The translations under genes and the position numbers were made by a program. From Bacteroidales bacterium (GTDB lineage: Bacteria; Bacteroidota; Bacteroidia; Bacteroidales; F082), in NCBI GenBank assembly GCA_018399335.1, contig JAGYNM010000004.1, positions 1 to 48,853 on the forward strand: a stretch of 48,853 nt of DNA, in the 5' to 3' direction. This document shows positions 11,143 through 23,068 of this stretch, piece by piece; positions within the stretch are counted from its first letter, which is position 1, and each line of letters starts with the position of its first letter. Under the pieces are notes generated by a model. That model was not told the DNA's origin, made no database searches, and worked only from the letters and a program-made list of their open reading frames with translations.

Positions 11143-13248
11143 ATGGAGCGTAACCTGCTCGATAATAAAATTGAATTCCTCAAAGGTGTTGGCCCCAAAA
11201 GGGCTGAATTGCTAAATAAAGAACTCGACATTTATACTTTTGGCGATCTGCTTTTTCATATCCCCTTTCGCTACATCGATAAAAGTCAGGTTCACAAAAT
11301 TAGTGATATCAACAGTGATCAGGTTTATTATCAACTGATCGGACAAGTAACACAAATGCAGTCGCATGGCAAACAGCGTGTTACTCGCATTTCGGCCAAC
11401 TTCACCGACGACAGCGGCAGCATAGAACTGGTTTGGTTTAAAGGCTTAAAATGGATCAAAACCCGCTTTGAACCGGGCAAAAAATATGTGCTTTTTGGCA
11501 AGGCTTCCATCTTTAACAATCAATTCAATTTTGTTCATCCGGATATCGAAGATTATCAGCCGGATATCATTCCGGTAGGAGAAAGTCTCGAAGGCGTTTA
11601 CAGCACCACCGATAAGCTGAAAAACAATGGATTGGGGAGCAAACAGCTTGCCAAACTCATTAAAAACCTCCTGGGCCAGCTCAGCCAAACCATTCCCGAA
11701 AACCTTTCAAAAAGCATTTTGGAAAAACATCGCCTGATGGACAGAAACCAGGCCTTGCATCAGATACATCTTCCGCGTAATCAAAAAGACTTACAGGCAG
11801 CAACCTTGCGACTCAAATTTGAAGAGTACTTCTTTATGCAGCTAAATATGCTGCTTCGCAAACGAAAACGAGAGGCCTTTTCAAAAGGTGTTGTCTTTCA
11901 AAAAGTTGGAACACTCGTAAACCTGTTTTACGAACATTACCTGCCATTTTCATTAACCAACGCCCAAAAAAAGGTAATCCGTGAAATCAGACACGATCTG
12001 GGATCTGGTCATCAAATGAATCGTCTTTTGCAGGGTGATGTTGGCAGCGGAAAAACCATCGTAGCCCTTATGGTTATGCTCATTGCGCTGGATAATGGGT
12101 ATCAGGCTGCCTTGATGGCTCCAACTGAGATTTTAGCCACGCAACATTTTCATTCTCTCAGGGAATTGCTATCAGATATGCCGGTTAAAATTGCATTGTT
12201 AACTGGCTCTACCAAAGCACGTGATCGCAAGCCAATCCATGAAGGCCTCGAAGACGGGAGTCTGCAAATCATTATCGGCACTCACGCACTGATCGAAGAA
12301 AAGGTAAAATTCAGGCAATTGGCTTTAACGATCATTGATGAGCAACATCGTTTTGGTGTTGCACAACGGGCAAGATTTTGGGAGAAAACTACTGATCCTC
12401 CACATATGCTCGTAATGACAGCCACACCGATACCACGCACCCTGGCCATGACGCAATACGGCGATCTGGATATTTCAGTAATTGATGAGCTTCCTCCAGG
12501 ACGAAAACCTGTAAAAACCATCCACCTTTATCAAAGTCAAAGGCTGCGTTTGATCAGTTTTATGAAAAAACAAATCGCTGAAGGCAGACAGATTTACATC
12601 GTTTATCCACTCATTAAAGAATCTGAAAAGCTAGATTTGATTCACCTACAGGAAGGATACGAAAGCCTGCTCCGCGATTTTCCCGAACCTCACTACCGCA
12701 TTTGTGTTGTTCACGGACAAATGAAAGCAGAGGATAAGGAATTTGAAATGCAACGCTTTGTTAAAGGGCAGGCGCATATCATGGTAGCTACCACAGTGAT
12801 AGAAGTTGGTGTGAATATCCCAAATGCCAGCGTGATGGTTATCGAACATGCTGACCGTTTTGGTTTGTCGCAGCTACATCAGCTAAGAGGCAGAGTGGGA
12901 AGAGGAGCAGATCAGTCGTATTGCATTTTGATGACTGATTTTAAACTTTCGGCCGACGGACGCAAACGCATGTCAACTATGGTACGCACAACCGATGGCT
13001 TTGAAATTGCTGCAGTTGATCTGGAATTAAGAGGCCCCGGCGAAACACAGGGCACACGACAATCAGGTCCTGTGGGATTAAAAATTGGTAATCTGATCAG
13101 AGACGAAAAACTCATTAAACACGTTAGAGCTGTGGTAAGCCAAATTTTGGATGATGACCCGCGTTTGATGAAACCGGAAAACCATAACACAAAAGCATTT
13201 TTTATCTCTCAATTCAGGCAAAGCTTCGATTGGGGTCAGATTGGTTGA
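11143..13248 (+). CDS. recG: ATP-dependent DNA helicase RecG
   Basis: GVGPKRAELLNKE, LQGDVGSGKTIVALM, IIDEQHRFGVAQR, MTATPIPRTLAMTQYGDLDISVIDELPPGRKP, QLRGRVGRG. Confidence 0.98.
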   Translation: MERNLLDNKIEFLKGVGPKRAELLNKELDIYTFGDLLFHIPFRYIDKSQVHKISDINSDQVYYQLIGQVTQMQSHGKQRVTRISANFTDDSGSIELVWFKGLKWIKTRFEPGKKYVLFGKASIFNNQFNFVHPDIEDYQPDIIPVGESLEGVYSTTDKLKNNGLGSKQLAKLIKNLLGQLSQTIPENLSKSILEKHRLMDRNQALHQIHLPRNQKDLQAATLRLKFEEYFFMQLNMLLRKRKREAFSKGVVFQKVGTLVNLFYEHYLPFSLTNAQKKVIREIRHDLGSGHQMNRLLQGDVGSGKTIVALMVMLIALDNGYQAALMAPTEILATQHFHSLRELLSDMPVKIALLTGSTKARDRKPIHEGLEDGSLQIIIGTHALIEEKVKFRQLALTIIDEQHRFGVAQRARFWEKTTDPPHMLVMTATPIPRTLAMTQYGDLDISVIDELPPGRKPVKTIHLYQSQRLRLISFMKKQIAEGRQIYIVYPLIKESEKLDLIHLQEGYESLLRDFPEPHYRICVVHGQMKAEDKEFEMQRFVKGQAHIMVATTVIEVGVNIPNASVMVIEHADRFGLSQLHQLRGRVGRGADQSYCILMTDFKLSADGRKRMSTMVRTTDGFEIAAVDLELRGPGETQGTRQSGPVGLKIGNLIRDEKLIKHVRAVVSQILDDDPRLMKPENHNTKAFFISQFRQSFDWGQIG

Positions 13249-13392
13249 GCATCAAAGAAAATCCTGCCTAATGCATTATCATAATACATGACAGATTGAC
13301 ATAAATTCGTACTTTTGTAACCTAAAATAATCTGACAAACCGAAACATGCCAGACAACGAAAACATCTGGTCTTAACAATTAGCTGAAATCC

Positions 13393-15864
13393 ATGAAGAT
13401 ATCCTACAACTGGCTCAAACAGTATATTAATTGCGACCTCCCTGCTGAGGAAGTGGCACATGTATTAACCGCAACAGGATTGGAAGTTGAAGACATCATC
13501 CCCTTCGAATCCATTAAAGGAAGCCTAAAAGGCATCGTTACAGGAGAAGTTTTAAGCTGCACGCAGCATCCCAATGCCGACAGACTCAGCCTAACAACTG
13601 TTAATGTTGGCCATGAAACCCCCTTAGCTATCGTTTGCGGCGCTCCCAATGTTGCTGCCGGTCAAAAAGTACTCATTGCCACCATTGGCACAACACTTTA
13701 CAGTGGCGAAAACGCTTTCGAGATTAAAAAAAGTAAAATTCGCGGTGAGGTTTCTGAAGGAATGATTTGTGCCGAAGATGAGCTTGGCCTGGGAACCTCC
13801 CACGATGGCATTATGGTGCTGCCTGCCGACACACCAATTGGCATTCCTGCTTCCACTATTTATGAAGTTGAAGAAGATGTGGTATTCGAGATCGGCCTCA
13901 CTCCCAATCGATCAGATGCCATGTCGCATATCGGTGTTGCAAGGGATTTAGCCGCAGCGCTCAACCATCGCGAAGGCAAGAAGAAATACAAACTTCAAAT
14001 GCCTCATGTTGATGACTTTTCAACAGATAATCACGATCTTGACATCTCTATTGAAGTTGAAAACCCTGAGGCCTGCCCACGTTATTCCGGAGCCACCCTG
14101 AGTGGTCTCAGTGTTGGCCCTTCACCCGAATGGATGCAAAACAGGTTGAAAGCAATTGGCGTAAGACCGATTAACAACATTGTTGACATTACCAATTATG
14201 TGCTGTTTGAAACCGGCCAACCTCTTCATGCTTTTGATGCACAAGCCGTTACAGCAAACAAAATTATTGTTAAAACCCTTGATGAAGGCACTGCCTTCGT
14301 AACCCTCGATGAGCAGGAACGCAAACTAACTGCCAACGATCTGATGATCTGCAATGCAGTAGCACCTATGTGTATTGGAGGCGTTTTTGGTGGACTTGAT
14401 TCGGGAGTGATTGATAAAACCAAAGCGATTTTCCTCGAAAGTGCTTGTTTCGATTCACGTTATATTCGAAAAACTGCTCGTCAGCATGGCCTGCAAACTG
14501 ATGCATCTTTCCGTTTTGAGCGCGGTGCTGACATCAGCATCACTATTTATGCCCTAAAACGTGCTTTGTTGCTGATGAAAGAAATTGCTGGCGGAAAGAT
14601 TAGTTCTGAAATAAAAGATGCGCTTGCCAAAACTATTGAGCCCGCACAAGTAAAGCTGTCATATGCTTACCTTAATAAGGTGGCCGGACAAGCTATCGCT
14701 CCAGCCGAAGCAAAGGCGATTCTTGAAGATCTCGGAATGAAAATCCTAAATCAATCAACTGAGGAAGTCGAAATGGAAGTGCCTACTTTTAAAGTCGATG
14801 TTTATCGCCCGGCTGATGTGGTAGAAGAAGTGCTTCGCATTTATGGCTACAATAATATTCACATTCCTGAGAAAGTAAATGCGGCAGTACATGCCGGCCA
14901 CAATACCAACACAGATAAGGTGCAGCAACAAATTGCTGATATGCTGGCATTTAATGGCTTTAACGAAGTGATGAACAACTCGCTAACCAAATCAGCATAC
15001 ACAATTAAGCATCCGGCTTTTGATGAAAACCAAAATGTAATAATACTGAATCCGCTCAGTAATGAGTTGGATGTGATGCGCCAAACTTTGGTTTTTGGCC
15101 TGCTCGAAACGATCAGCTATAACCAGAATCGCAGAAATCCGAACTTGAAAATTTTTGAGTTTGGAAGTGTTTATCACTATGATAATCAGAAAAACAGCAC
15201 GACAGAAAAAGCACTCGCTCCTTATCAGGAACACACACGCCTCGATATGGCCATTACTGGTCTTCGTGAGGAAGAAAACTGGAATCATGCAGATCAGCCC
15301 GCTGATTTTTACGATCTTAAGTTTTATGCCGAGGGAGTACTTACAAAATTAGGATTTGACCTTACCTCTTTAAAAGTGCAAACCCTTAATAGTGAGCTTT
15401 ATGATTTTGCATTGAGTTATGAGTTGCATGAAAAAACTTTGTTGCAGTTTGGAAAACTAAGCTCAAAAACGCTCAAGCTGGCTGACATTGACAAACCTGT
15501 ATTTCATGCCAGCATAGACTGGACAGCATTGATGAAAATTCACCAGAAAAAACAAATCAGGCAATATGCAGCAGTTTCTAAGTTTCCTGCCGTACGCCGC
15601 GATTTGGCAATGGTTATCGATCAGTCGGTCAGCTTTCAGGACATCAGAACAGTTGCGCTTCAGGCAGAAAAAAAACTTCTGAAATCCGTTGGCATTTTCG
15701 ATGTGTATGAAGGCGAAAAAATTCCGAAAGGCAAAAAGTCCTATGCTTTAAGTTTTGTGTTGCAGGATAGTGAAAAAACACTGACGGATAAGATCATTGA
15801 AAAGTGTATGAGTCGCGTCCAACAAGCATTGGAACAAAACTTTGATGCTACCTTAAGGGATTAA
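13393..15864 (+). CDS. pheT: Phenylalanyl-tRNA synthetase beta subunit
   Basis: MKISYNWLKQYINCDLPAEEVAHVLTATGLEVE; tRNA-binding domain; NIVDITNYVLFETGQPLHAFDA; C-terminal FDX-ACB FPAVRRDLAMVID. Confidence 0.98.
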   Translation: MKISYNWLKQYINCDLPAEEVAHVLTATGLEVEDIIPFESIKGSLKGIVTGEVLSCTQHPNADRLSLTTVNVGHETPLAIVCGAPNVAAGQKVLIATIGTTLYSGENAFEIKKSKIRGEVSEGMICAEDELGLGTSHDGIMVLPADTPIGIPASTIYEVEEDVVFEIGLTPNRSDAMSHIGVARDLAAALNHREGKKKYKLQMPHVDDFSTDNHDLDISIEVENPEACPRYSGATLSGLSVGPSPEWMQNRLKAIGVRPINNIVDITNYVLFETGQPLHAFDAQAVTANKIIVKTLDEGTAFVTLDEQERKLTANDLMICNAVAPMCIGGVFGGLDSGVIDKTKAIFLESACFDSRYIRKTARQHGLQTDASFRFERGADISITIYALKRALLLMKEIAGGKISSEIKDALAKTIEPAQVKLSYAYLNKVAGQAIAPAEAKAILEDLGMKILNQSTEEVEMEVPTFKVDVYRPADVVEEVLRIYGYNNIHIPEKVNAAVHAGHNTNTDKVQQQIADMLAFNGFNEVMNNSLTKSAYTIKHPAFDENQNVIILNPLSNELDVMRQTLVFGLLETISYNQNRRNPNLKIFEFGSVYHYDNQKNSTTEKALAPYQEHTRLDMAITGLREEENWNHADQPADFYDLKFYAEGVLTKLGFDLTSLKVQTLNSELYDFALSYELHEKTLLQFGKLSSKTLKLADIDKPVFHASIDWTALMKIHQKKQIRQYAAVSKFPAVRRDLAMVIDQSVSFQDIRTVALQAEKKLLKSVGIFDVYEGEKIPKGKKSYALSFVLQDSEKTLTDKIIEKCMSRVQQALEQNFDATLRD

Positions 15865-15914
15865 TAATACTATTTGGCTAAAAAAGCATAATTTTAACAG
15901 GAGTAAAAAATATT

Positions 15915-17144
15915 ATGGAACTTCAATCGATCAAGCAACGTTTTGGAATAATCGGGCACGATCCGTTTCTGGAACGGGCCATACATATTGCCGTTCAGGT
16001 TGCTCCCACCGACCTCACGGTATTGATTACCGGTGAAAGCGGAACCGGTAAAGAAGTTTTTCCAAAAATCATTCATCAGGCCAGTGCGCGCAAGCATGGC
16101 TCTTATATTGCCGTAAACTGTGGCGCCATCCCCGAAGGGACAATCGACTCGGAACTGTTTGGCCACGAAAAAGGCTCATTTACAGGCGCTCACGAAGCTC
16201 GCAAAGGTTATTTTGAAGTGGTTGACGGCGGCACTATTTTTCTGGATGAAGTGGCCGAACTGCCACTCTCGACTCAGGTAAGGCTTTTACGCGTACTCGA
16301 AACGGGCGAGTTTCTAAAAGTCGGTTCCTCCAAAGTGATCAAAACTGATGTGCGTGTAGTAGCCGCCAGCAATGTTAATATCCCCGAAGCCATTGCCAAA
16401 GGCGAATTTCGTCAGGATTTGTTTTACAGGCTTAATACCGTTCCGATCATGATTCCCCCGCTGAGGGAAAGAAAAGAGGACATCCTGATGCTATTTAAAA
16501 AGTTTGCAAACGACTTTGCAGAAAAATATCGAATGCCTCCGCTTAAGCTCACCGATGAAGCCATTCAACTGCTCGAAGCTTATCGTTGGCCTGGAAATAT
16601 CCGACAGCTTAAAAATGTTACGGAGCAAATATCGATCATCGAAAAAGAAAAGCTTGTAGATGCACCAATGCTTAAGTTGTATCTTCCGGCCGAACACACC
16701 AGCTCTCTGCCAGTGCTTTATAAAGGACAGGAAGAAAAAGAGAAGCTCTCGGAACGCGACATTCTTTATAAGGTGCTTTTTGATATGAAAAAAGATATTC
16801 TTGACCTGCGCAAAACAATGTCGGAAATTATCTCGTCCAAAGGTGTGGATGATGATTTTGAACATAGCAATAATCAACTGATAAGGCAATATGCCAACGA
16901 TTTGGATGATTTTGAAAACGAACACCTTCCGGAAATTCAAATTCAAGATGCTGATGATGATAAATCAAGTTTTCAGCCATCGGAAGTGATTAATGAAAAT
17001 CTTTCGCTCGAGAAAACAGAAATCGATATGATCAGAAGAGCCCTCGAAAAACACAAAGGAAAACGTAAAAGCGCTGCACAGGAACTGGGTATAAGTGAAC
17101 GGACGCTTTACAGAAAAATAAAAGAATACAACATTAATCTTTGA
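15915..17144 (+). CDS. Sigma-54-dependent transcriptional activator (AAA+ and Fis HTH, no receiver domain)
   Basis: GESGTGKEVFPKIIHQ Walker A, GSFTGA loop, GGTIFLDEVAELP Walker B, C-terminal Fis-type HTH KRKSAAQELGISERTLYRKIKEY. Confidence 0.93.
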   Translation: MELQSIKQRFGIIGHDPFLERAIHIAVQVAPTDLTVLITGESGTGKEVFPKIIHQASARKHGSYIAVNCGAIPEGTIDSELFGHEKGSFTGAHEARKGYFEVVDGGTIFLDEVAELPLSTQVRLLRVLETGEFLKVGSSKVIKTDVRVVAASNVNIPEAIAKGEFRQDLFYRLNTVPIMIPPLRERKEDILMLFKKFANDFAEKYRMPPLKLTDEAIQLLEAYRWPGNIRQLKNVTEQISIIEKEKLVDAPMLKLYLPAEHTSSLPVLYKGQEEKEKLSERDILYKVLFDMKKDILDLRKTMSEIISSKGVDDDFEHSNNQLIRQYANDLDDFENEHLPEIQIQDADDDKSSFQPSEVINENLSLEKTEIDMIRRALEKHKGKRKSAAQELGISERTLYRKIKEYNINL

Positions 17145-17146
17145 TT

Positions 17147-17671
17147 ATGCGCAAGCTTAACCTCATCATCAAGCTTCAGCTAATCAGCCTCTTACTGATC
17201 AGCTTGCCTTTGCTGAACGGCTGTGGAGTTTATTCCTTCACGGGAGCCTCCATTCCCGCCGAGGCAAAAACTATTTCGGTACAGTATTTTCAGAATAACG
17301 CTTTGCTGGTAGAACCCTTGTTAAGTGGCGAATTTACCAATGGCCTCAGGGATCGTTTTATGAACCAGACACAGCTGAATATGGTTAGCCAAAATGGTGA
17401 TCTTGCCTTCGAAGGAGAAATAACGGACTACCGCACCACACCTGTTGCCATTCAGAGCGACCAAACAGCGGCCCTCAACCGACTTACGATTACTGTAAAT
17501 GTGCGTTTTACAAATAAATTCGAAGAAAGTAATAACTTTGAAACCAAGTTTACACAATACAAAGAGTATCCCAGCGAACAGGATCTTAATACAGTAAAGC
17601 AAACGCTTATAACTGAAATAGTGGAGATGCTTGTTGATGATATTTTCAATAAATCAGTTGTAAACTGGTAA
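17147..17671 (+). CDS. lptE: LptE-family LPS-assembly lipoprotein
   Basis: Lipobox LLNGCGVYSFTGASIPAEAKTISVQYFQN; the Bacteroidota LptE pattern, directly after the sigma-54 regulator. ATG 17147 preferred over the upstream TTG. Confidence 0.85.
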   Translation: MRKLNLIIKLQLISLLLISLPLLNGCGVYSFTGASIPAEAKTISVQYFQNNALLVEPLLSGEFTNGLRDRFMNQTQLNMVSQNGDLAFEGEITDYRTTPVAIQSDQTAALNRLTITVNVRFTNKFEESNNFETKFTQYKEYPSEQDLNTVKQTLITEIVEMLVDDIFNKSVVNW

Positions 17672-17681
17672 ATGAAGCCTT

Positions 17682-18512
17682 ATGGATAAAGCCACTTTCA
17701 TTACATTACTCAGGGAGCCCGAAAAATTGAACAAGGAAAGCGTCAATGACCTGATGGAACTGGCCATGCAGTTTCCGTACAGTGGTATCGTCCAAAGTTT
17801 ACTGGCCATGAATATGTTCATGATAAACCATATTGTTTACGACAGCCAGCTCAAACTGTCGGCAAGCCTTGTGCCCGACCGAAATATACTCCGGCTTCAC
17901 ATCAGTAAGATTGCTCAAGTAAGGGAAATGCCTGATCTTCCTGATGAATTTCGTAAAGCGAAAAAAGCTGAAAAAACTGCTGAAAATCCAGCTGAAGTAG
18001 CAGAAGAGCCAATTATCAAAGAACAGGCAGAAACGAAACAAACTCCAGTTGAAGAAACTATTATTGATAAGGAAAACGACAAACAAAACAAACCTGATCA
18101 GGTAACTGAAAATGCTCCAAAATCGGAAACCGATAACGAGCACAAAAAACAATCGCTGGAAGAACTCAAAAGAATACTTGCAGAGCGAATCAGAGCTATC
18201 GAACAAGAAAAAAGAGGACAGCAAAAAGCGCCAAAACAGGGAATTCCTCCATCAAAAAAAGCACTGATTGACAAATTCATTGCCGAAAATCCTTCCATTT
18301 CGCGCCCCAAGCCAGTATTTTATAATCCGGTCACTTATGCACAAAACAGCGTAGTAGATCAGGAAAATATTGTTAGTGAAACCCTTGCCAAAATATACCT
18401 CAATCAAGGTCATCGCGAAAAAGCTATTTCAATCTTTGAAAAATTAAGTTTGAAATATCCGGAAAAAAGTAGTTATTTTGCAGCCCTGATTGAAGAAGCC
18501 AAGAAACATTAA
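17682..18512 (+). CDS. Hypothetical protein with charged central region and C-terminal TPR-like motif
   Basis: Intact ORF between lptE and secG; C-terminus [34 protein letters not shown]. Confidence 0.75.
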   Translation: MDKATFITLLREPEKLNKESVNDLMELAMQFPYSGIVQSLLAMNMFMINHIVYDSQLKLSASLVPDRNILRLHISKIAQVREMPDLPDEFRKAKKAEKTAENPAEVAEEPIIKEQAETKQTPVEETIIDKENDKQNKPDQVTENAPKSETDNEHKKQSLEELKRILAERIRAIEQEKRGQQKAPKQGIPPSKKALIDKFIAENPSISRPKPVFYNPVTYAQNSVVDQENIVSETLAKIYLNQGHREKAISIFEKLSLKYPEKSSYFAALIEEAKKH

Positions 18513-18529
18513 ACGTTAAATAAAAGAAA

Positions 18530-18856
18530 ATGTACGTATTTATCTCTATTTTAATCCTGATTATAAGCGTTTTATTGGGTTTAATTGTATTAGTTCAAAA
18601 TTCTAAAGGTGGCGGATTAGCCTCTAATTTTTCCTCCTCAAACCAGTTTATGGGTGTACGTCAAACAGCTGACTTTTTAGAAAAAGCCACCTGGTCGATG
18701 GCAGTTGCCTTATTGGTTTTAAGTTTGGTTGCTACCATGGCAATTCCAAAATTCAATGCTGCTGATGGTCAGTTCGACACCGAATTGCGCGAGCAAATTG
18801 AGCAAACGGCTCCGGTTGATTTCCAGGCACCACCTGCCCAGGATATCGAGGAATAA
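18530..18856 (+). CDS. secG: Preprotein translocase subunit SecG
   Basis: Two TM helices; LIVLVQNSKGGGLASNFSSSNQFMGVRQTADFLEKATW. Confidence 0.95.
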   Translation: MYVFISILILIISVLLGLIVLVQNSKGGGLASNFSSSNQFMGVRQTADFLEKATWSMAVALLVLSLVATMAIPKFNAADGQFDTELREQIEQTAPVDFQAPPAQDIEE

Positions 18857-18878
18857 ATTTTCTTACATAAAAAGACAC

Positions 18879-18917
18879 AAAAATGTCAGAATGTCACAAC
18901 ATTCTGACATTTTTTTT
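18879..18917 (+). terminator. Rho-independent terminator after secG
   Basis: Perfect 12-bp stem ATGTCAGAATGT / ACATTCTGACAT, CACA loop, followed by a T run. Confidence 0.93.
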
Positions 18918-19007
18918 GTGTTTTGGCTTTGGCACAAAATATGACAGCAGCAGTAAGTCCCGTGTCGGGATATAAGATGATTGAATAACTTTAAAAAAAA
19001 TAGATTT

Positions 19008-19286
19008 ATGGGAAAATTAACGCTTAAACCGTTAGCCGATCGCGTGGTAATTGAACCCGCAACCGCTGAACAAAAGACTGCCAGTGGAATTATTATTCCG
19101 GATACAGCCAAAGAAAAACCACAAAAAGGAACTGTTATTGCAGTTGGCCCGGGCACTGCCGATGCACCACTCACCGTTAAAGAAGGCGATCAGGTGCTTT
19201 ATGGCAAATATGCCGGCACTGAATTCACAATCGATGGTAATGATTACCTGATCATGCATGAAACAGACATTATAGCAATCATCTAA
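19008..19286 (+). CDS. groES: Co-chaperonin GroES
   Basis: [49 protein letters not shown]. Start refined from 18981 to 19008. Confidence 0.97.
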   Translation: MGKLTLKPLADRVVIEPATAEQKTASGIIIPDTAKEKPQKGTVIAVGPGTADAPLTVKEGDQVLYGKYAGTEFTIDGNDYLIMHETDIIAII

Positions 19287-19311
19287 TTAATCAAACAGCA
19301 ATTAACTTTAA

Positions 19312-20961
<1,650 letters not shown>

Positions 20962-20986
20962 AATTATTCGTCACAATATTTCTTGT

Positions 20987-21022
20987 AAAAACCGGTTCTG
21001 TTTTCAGTGCCGGTTTTTCTTT
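20987..21022 (+). terminator. Rho-independent terminator after groEL
   Basis: AAAAACCGG…CCGGTTTTT stem-loop followed by T-rich sequence, 26 bp after the groEL stop. Confidence 0.85.
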
Positions 21023-21058
21023 TGTCAGGCAACACAAATGCGACAGCTACATTTTTAT

Positions 21059-21066
21059 TACCTTTG
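21059..21066 (+). promoter_or_regulatory. Candidate Bacteroidota sigma-ABfr -7 element (TACCTTTG) upstream of the 21097 CDS
   Basis: Exact match to TAnnTTTG, 30 bp before the preferred ATG. Confidence 0.45.
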
Positions 21067-21096
21067 TCAGGCATGCTATATATCAATCGATTCGCT

Positions 21097-21642
21097 ATGA
21101 AAAATATTCTTTTTACAAGCATTTCGCTATTTCTTATGCTATTTTCTAATGTGGTTTTTGCACAAATCAAGACCATTCCTTTTGATGCAGAGGCAAAAAA
21201 AATCAAGTTTCAGCAGGTTATCGAAGAAGAAGCTGATCAGATGGAACTTTTTAACCGCTGCATCTTTTGGCTCAACGATTATTACAAAGATCCTGTTCGT
21301 GTTACAACTGTTCGCGATGCACCTTCAGGGAAAATTATGGGAAAACACACTATTCGATTGAAATATACGGACGATAAAGGAATAGAACAAACTGGCCCAA
21401 CTGTGATTTATGAATTTACGGTTGAAGTAAAAGACAATCGCTATCGCTATACCATTACCGAGTTGATGTTGAAAACTGCATCCCGTTTCGAAATTGAACG
21501 CTGGCTCGATAAAGAAGACCCTGCTTATGACCCCCGTTGGGAAAATTACCTGGATCAAATTGCTGAATACGTTGATCAATGGAGTGCATTTTTAATTGAA
21601 AAAATGAAACCCGAACCTGTTCCGGTAGAAGACGAGTGGTAA
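21097..21642 (+). CDS. Secreted DUF4468-like hypothetical protein
   Basis: Signal peptide MKNILFTSISLFLMLFSNVVFAQ; single compact domain resembling DUF4468 (TBP-like fold). The family is inferred by eye. Confidence 0.6.
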   Translation: MKNILFTSISLFLMLFSNVVFAQIKTIPFDAEAKKIKFQQVIEEEADQMELFNRCIFWLNDYYKDPVRVTTVRDAPSGKIMGKHTIRLKYTDDKGIEQTGPTVIYEFTVEVKDNRYRYTITELMLKTASRFEIERWLDKEDPAYDPRWENYLDQIAEYVDQWSAFLIEKMKPEPVPVEDEW

Positions 21643-21715
21643 AAAACTATTTGAGTGTTTCTTTGATTATGAAACTTTTATTCCGTTATTTTGTTTCTAG
21701 TTTTGATCAACACTG

Positions 21716-23068
21716 ATGCGTAACCAACAACAGGCATCCATGAAAAGAAAACGCGATATCATTATAAAAGGCTTTTCCAAGCTTCTAAAAGAAGAAAAGC
21801 TGAAGCTTGTTGCGGAATATTTTGAAAATCCGGGTGAGGTTATCAGCCTGCTCAAAAGTTTTTGGCATACAGACGAAAGCCAACAAAAACTTTTTGATGA
21901 ATTCAGCGAAAACACCATTACTAACTTTTATATTCCTTATGGAATTTCGCCCAATGTGATCATCAATGGCCGTAACTATCTCGTTCCCATGGTAATTGAG
22001 GAAAGTTCGGTAGTTGCAGCAGCATCTGCAGCAGCCAAATTCTGGAGCGAGCGAGGTGGTTTTCATGCCGAAATTGTTGATGTAAAAAAGATCGGACAAG
22101 TTCATTTCAGCTGGAGCGGAAAACCCGAAACGCTGTCGCAATTGATGCCGCAGCTAAAAGAATATCTTATCCAGTCGGCAAAACCTATCACCGCAAATAT
22201 GGAAAAACGAGGCGGTGGAGTGCTTGATATTGAGCTGGTGAATATGACTGATAAACTCGAAAACTATTTCCAGTTGCTGGTAACTTTTGATACCCGGGAT
22301 TCTATGGGTGCCAATTTTATCAATTCGGTGCTGGAAGAATTTGGCCAAAGCCTGCGGCACTTCCTCTCTGAACAGATTCAGCTCAGTATAGAGGAAAGAC
22401 AGGTAGAAATCATCATGGCAATTCTTTCAAATTATACTCCTGAATGTGTGGTTAAAACCTGGGTAGAATGCTCCATTGACGAACTGGAAAATGTGGATGA
22501 AAAATTGTCGGGAATAGCATTTGCCCGAAAGTTTGAAAAAGCCGTAAAGATCGCTCAAATAGATACTTACAGAGCTACAACCCACAATAAAGGAATTTAC
22601 AACGGCATTGATGCAGTGGCTATAGCAACCGGAAACGACTTTAGAGCCATCGAAGCTGCCGGACATACCTATGCTTCACGAAACGGACACTATGAGAGCC
22701 TTTCAAGGGTAGAAATTGATCAAAACACTTTCCGTTTTATCCTTGAAGTGCCGCTTGCCTTAGGAACTGTTGGTGGTTTAACCAGCCTGCATCCGCTTGC
22801 CAGACAATCACTCGAATTGCTTGGCAATCCTACAGCCAATGAGCTAATGATGATTGCAGCAGTGATGGGGCTTGCCAATAATTTTTCTGCCGTGAAATCA
22901 CTTACCACAATTGGAATTCAGGCTGGTCACATGAAAATGCATCTTTTCAATATCCTCAACCATTTCAAGGCCAGCGAAGCCGAGAAATCAGCCGCAGTGG
23001 ATCACTTTAAAGATCAAAAAGTTTCATTCTCCAGCGTTGGTAAATACATTGCTTCACTTCGCAGCTAA
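21716..23068 (+). CDS. Hydroxymethylglutaryl-CoA reductase (class II-like)
   Basis: VPMVIEESSVVAAASAAAKFW, GIYNGIDAVAIATGNDFRAIEAAGHTYASR, LPLALGTVGGLTSLHPLA-like motif, GIQAGHMKMHL. Confidence 0.95.
   Translation: MRNQQQASMKRKRDIIIKGFSKLLKEEKLKLVAEYFENPGEVISLLKSFWHTDESQQKLFDEFSENTITNFYIPYGISPNVIINGRNYLVPMVIEESSVVAAASAAAKFWSERGGFHAEIVDVKKIGQVHFSWSGKPETLSQLMPQLKEYLIQSAKPITANMEKRGGGVLDIELVNMTDKLENYFQLLVTFDTRDSMGANFINSVLEEFGQSLRHFLSEQIQLSIEERQVEIIMAILSNYTPECVVKTWVECSIDELENVDEKLSGIAFARKFEKAVKIAQIDTYRATTHNKGIYNGIDAVAIATGNDFRAIEAAGHTYASRNGHYESLSRVEIDQNTFRFILEVPLALGTVGGLTSLHPLARQSLELLGNPTANELMMIAAVMGLANNFSAVKSLTTIGIQAGHMKMHLFNILNHFKASEAEKSAAVDHFKDQKVSFSSVGKYIASLRS

Noticed and set aside
18981-19007. 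Upstream start for GroES at 18981
   Set aside because: The extra N-terminal MNNFKKNRF is not typical of GroES; ATG 19008 gives the canonical [13 protein letters not shown].
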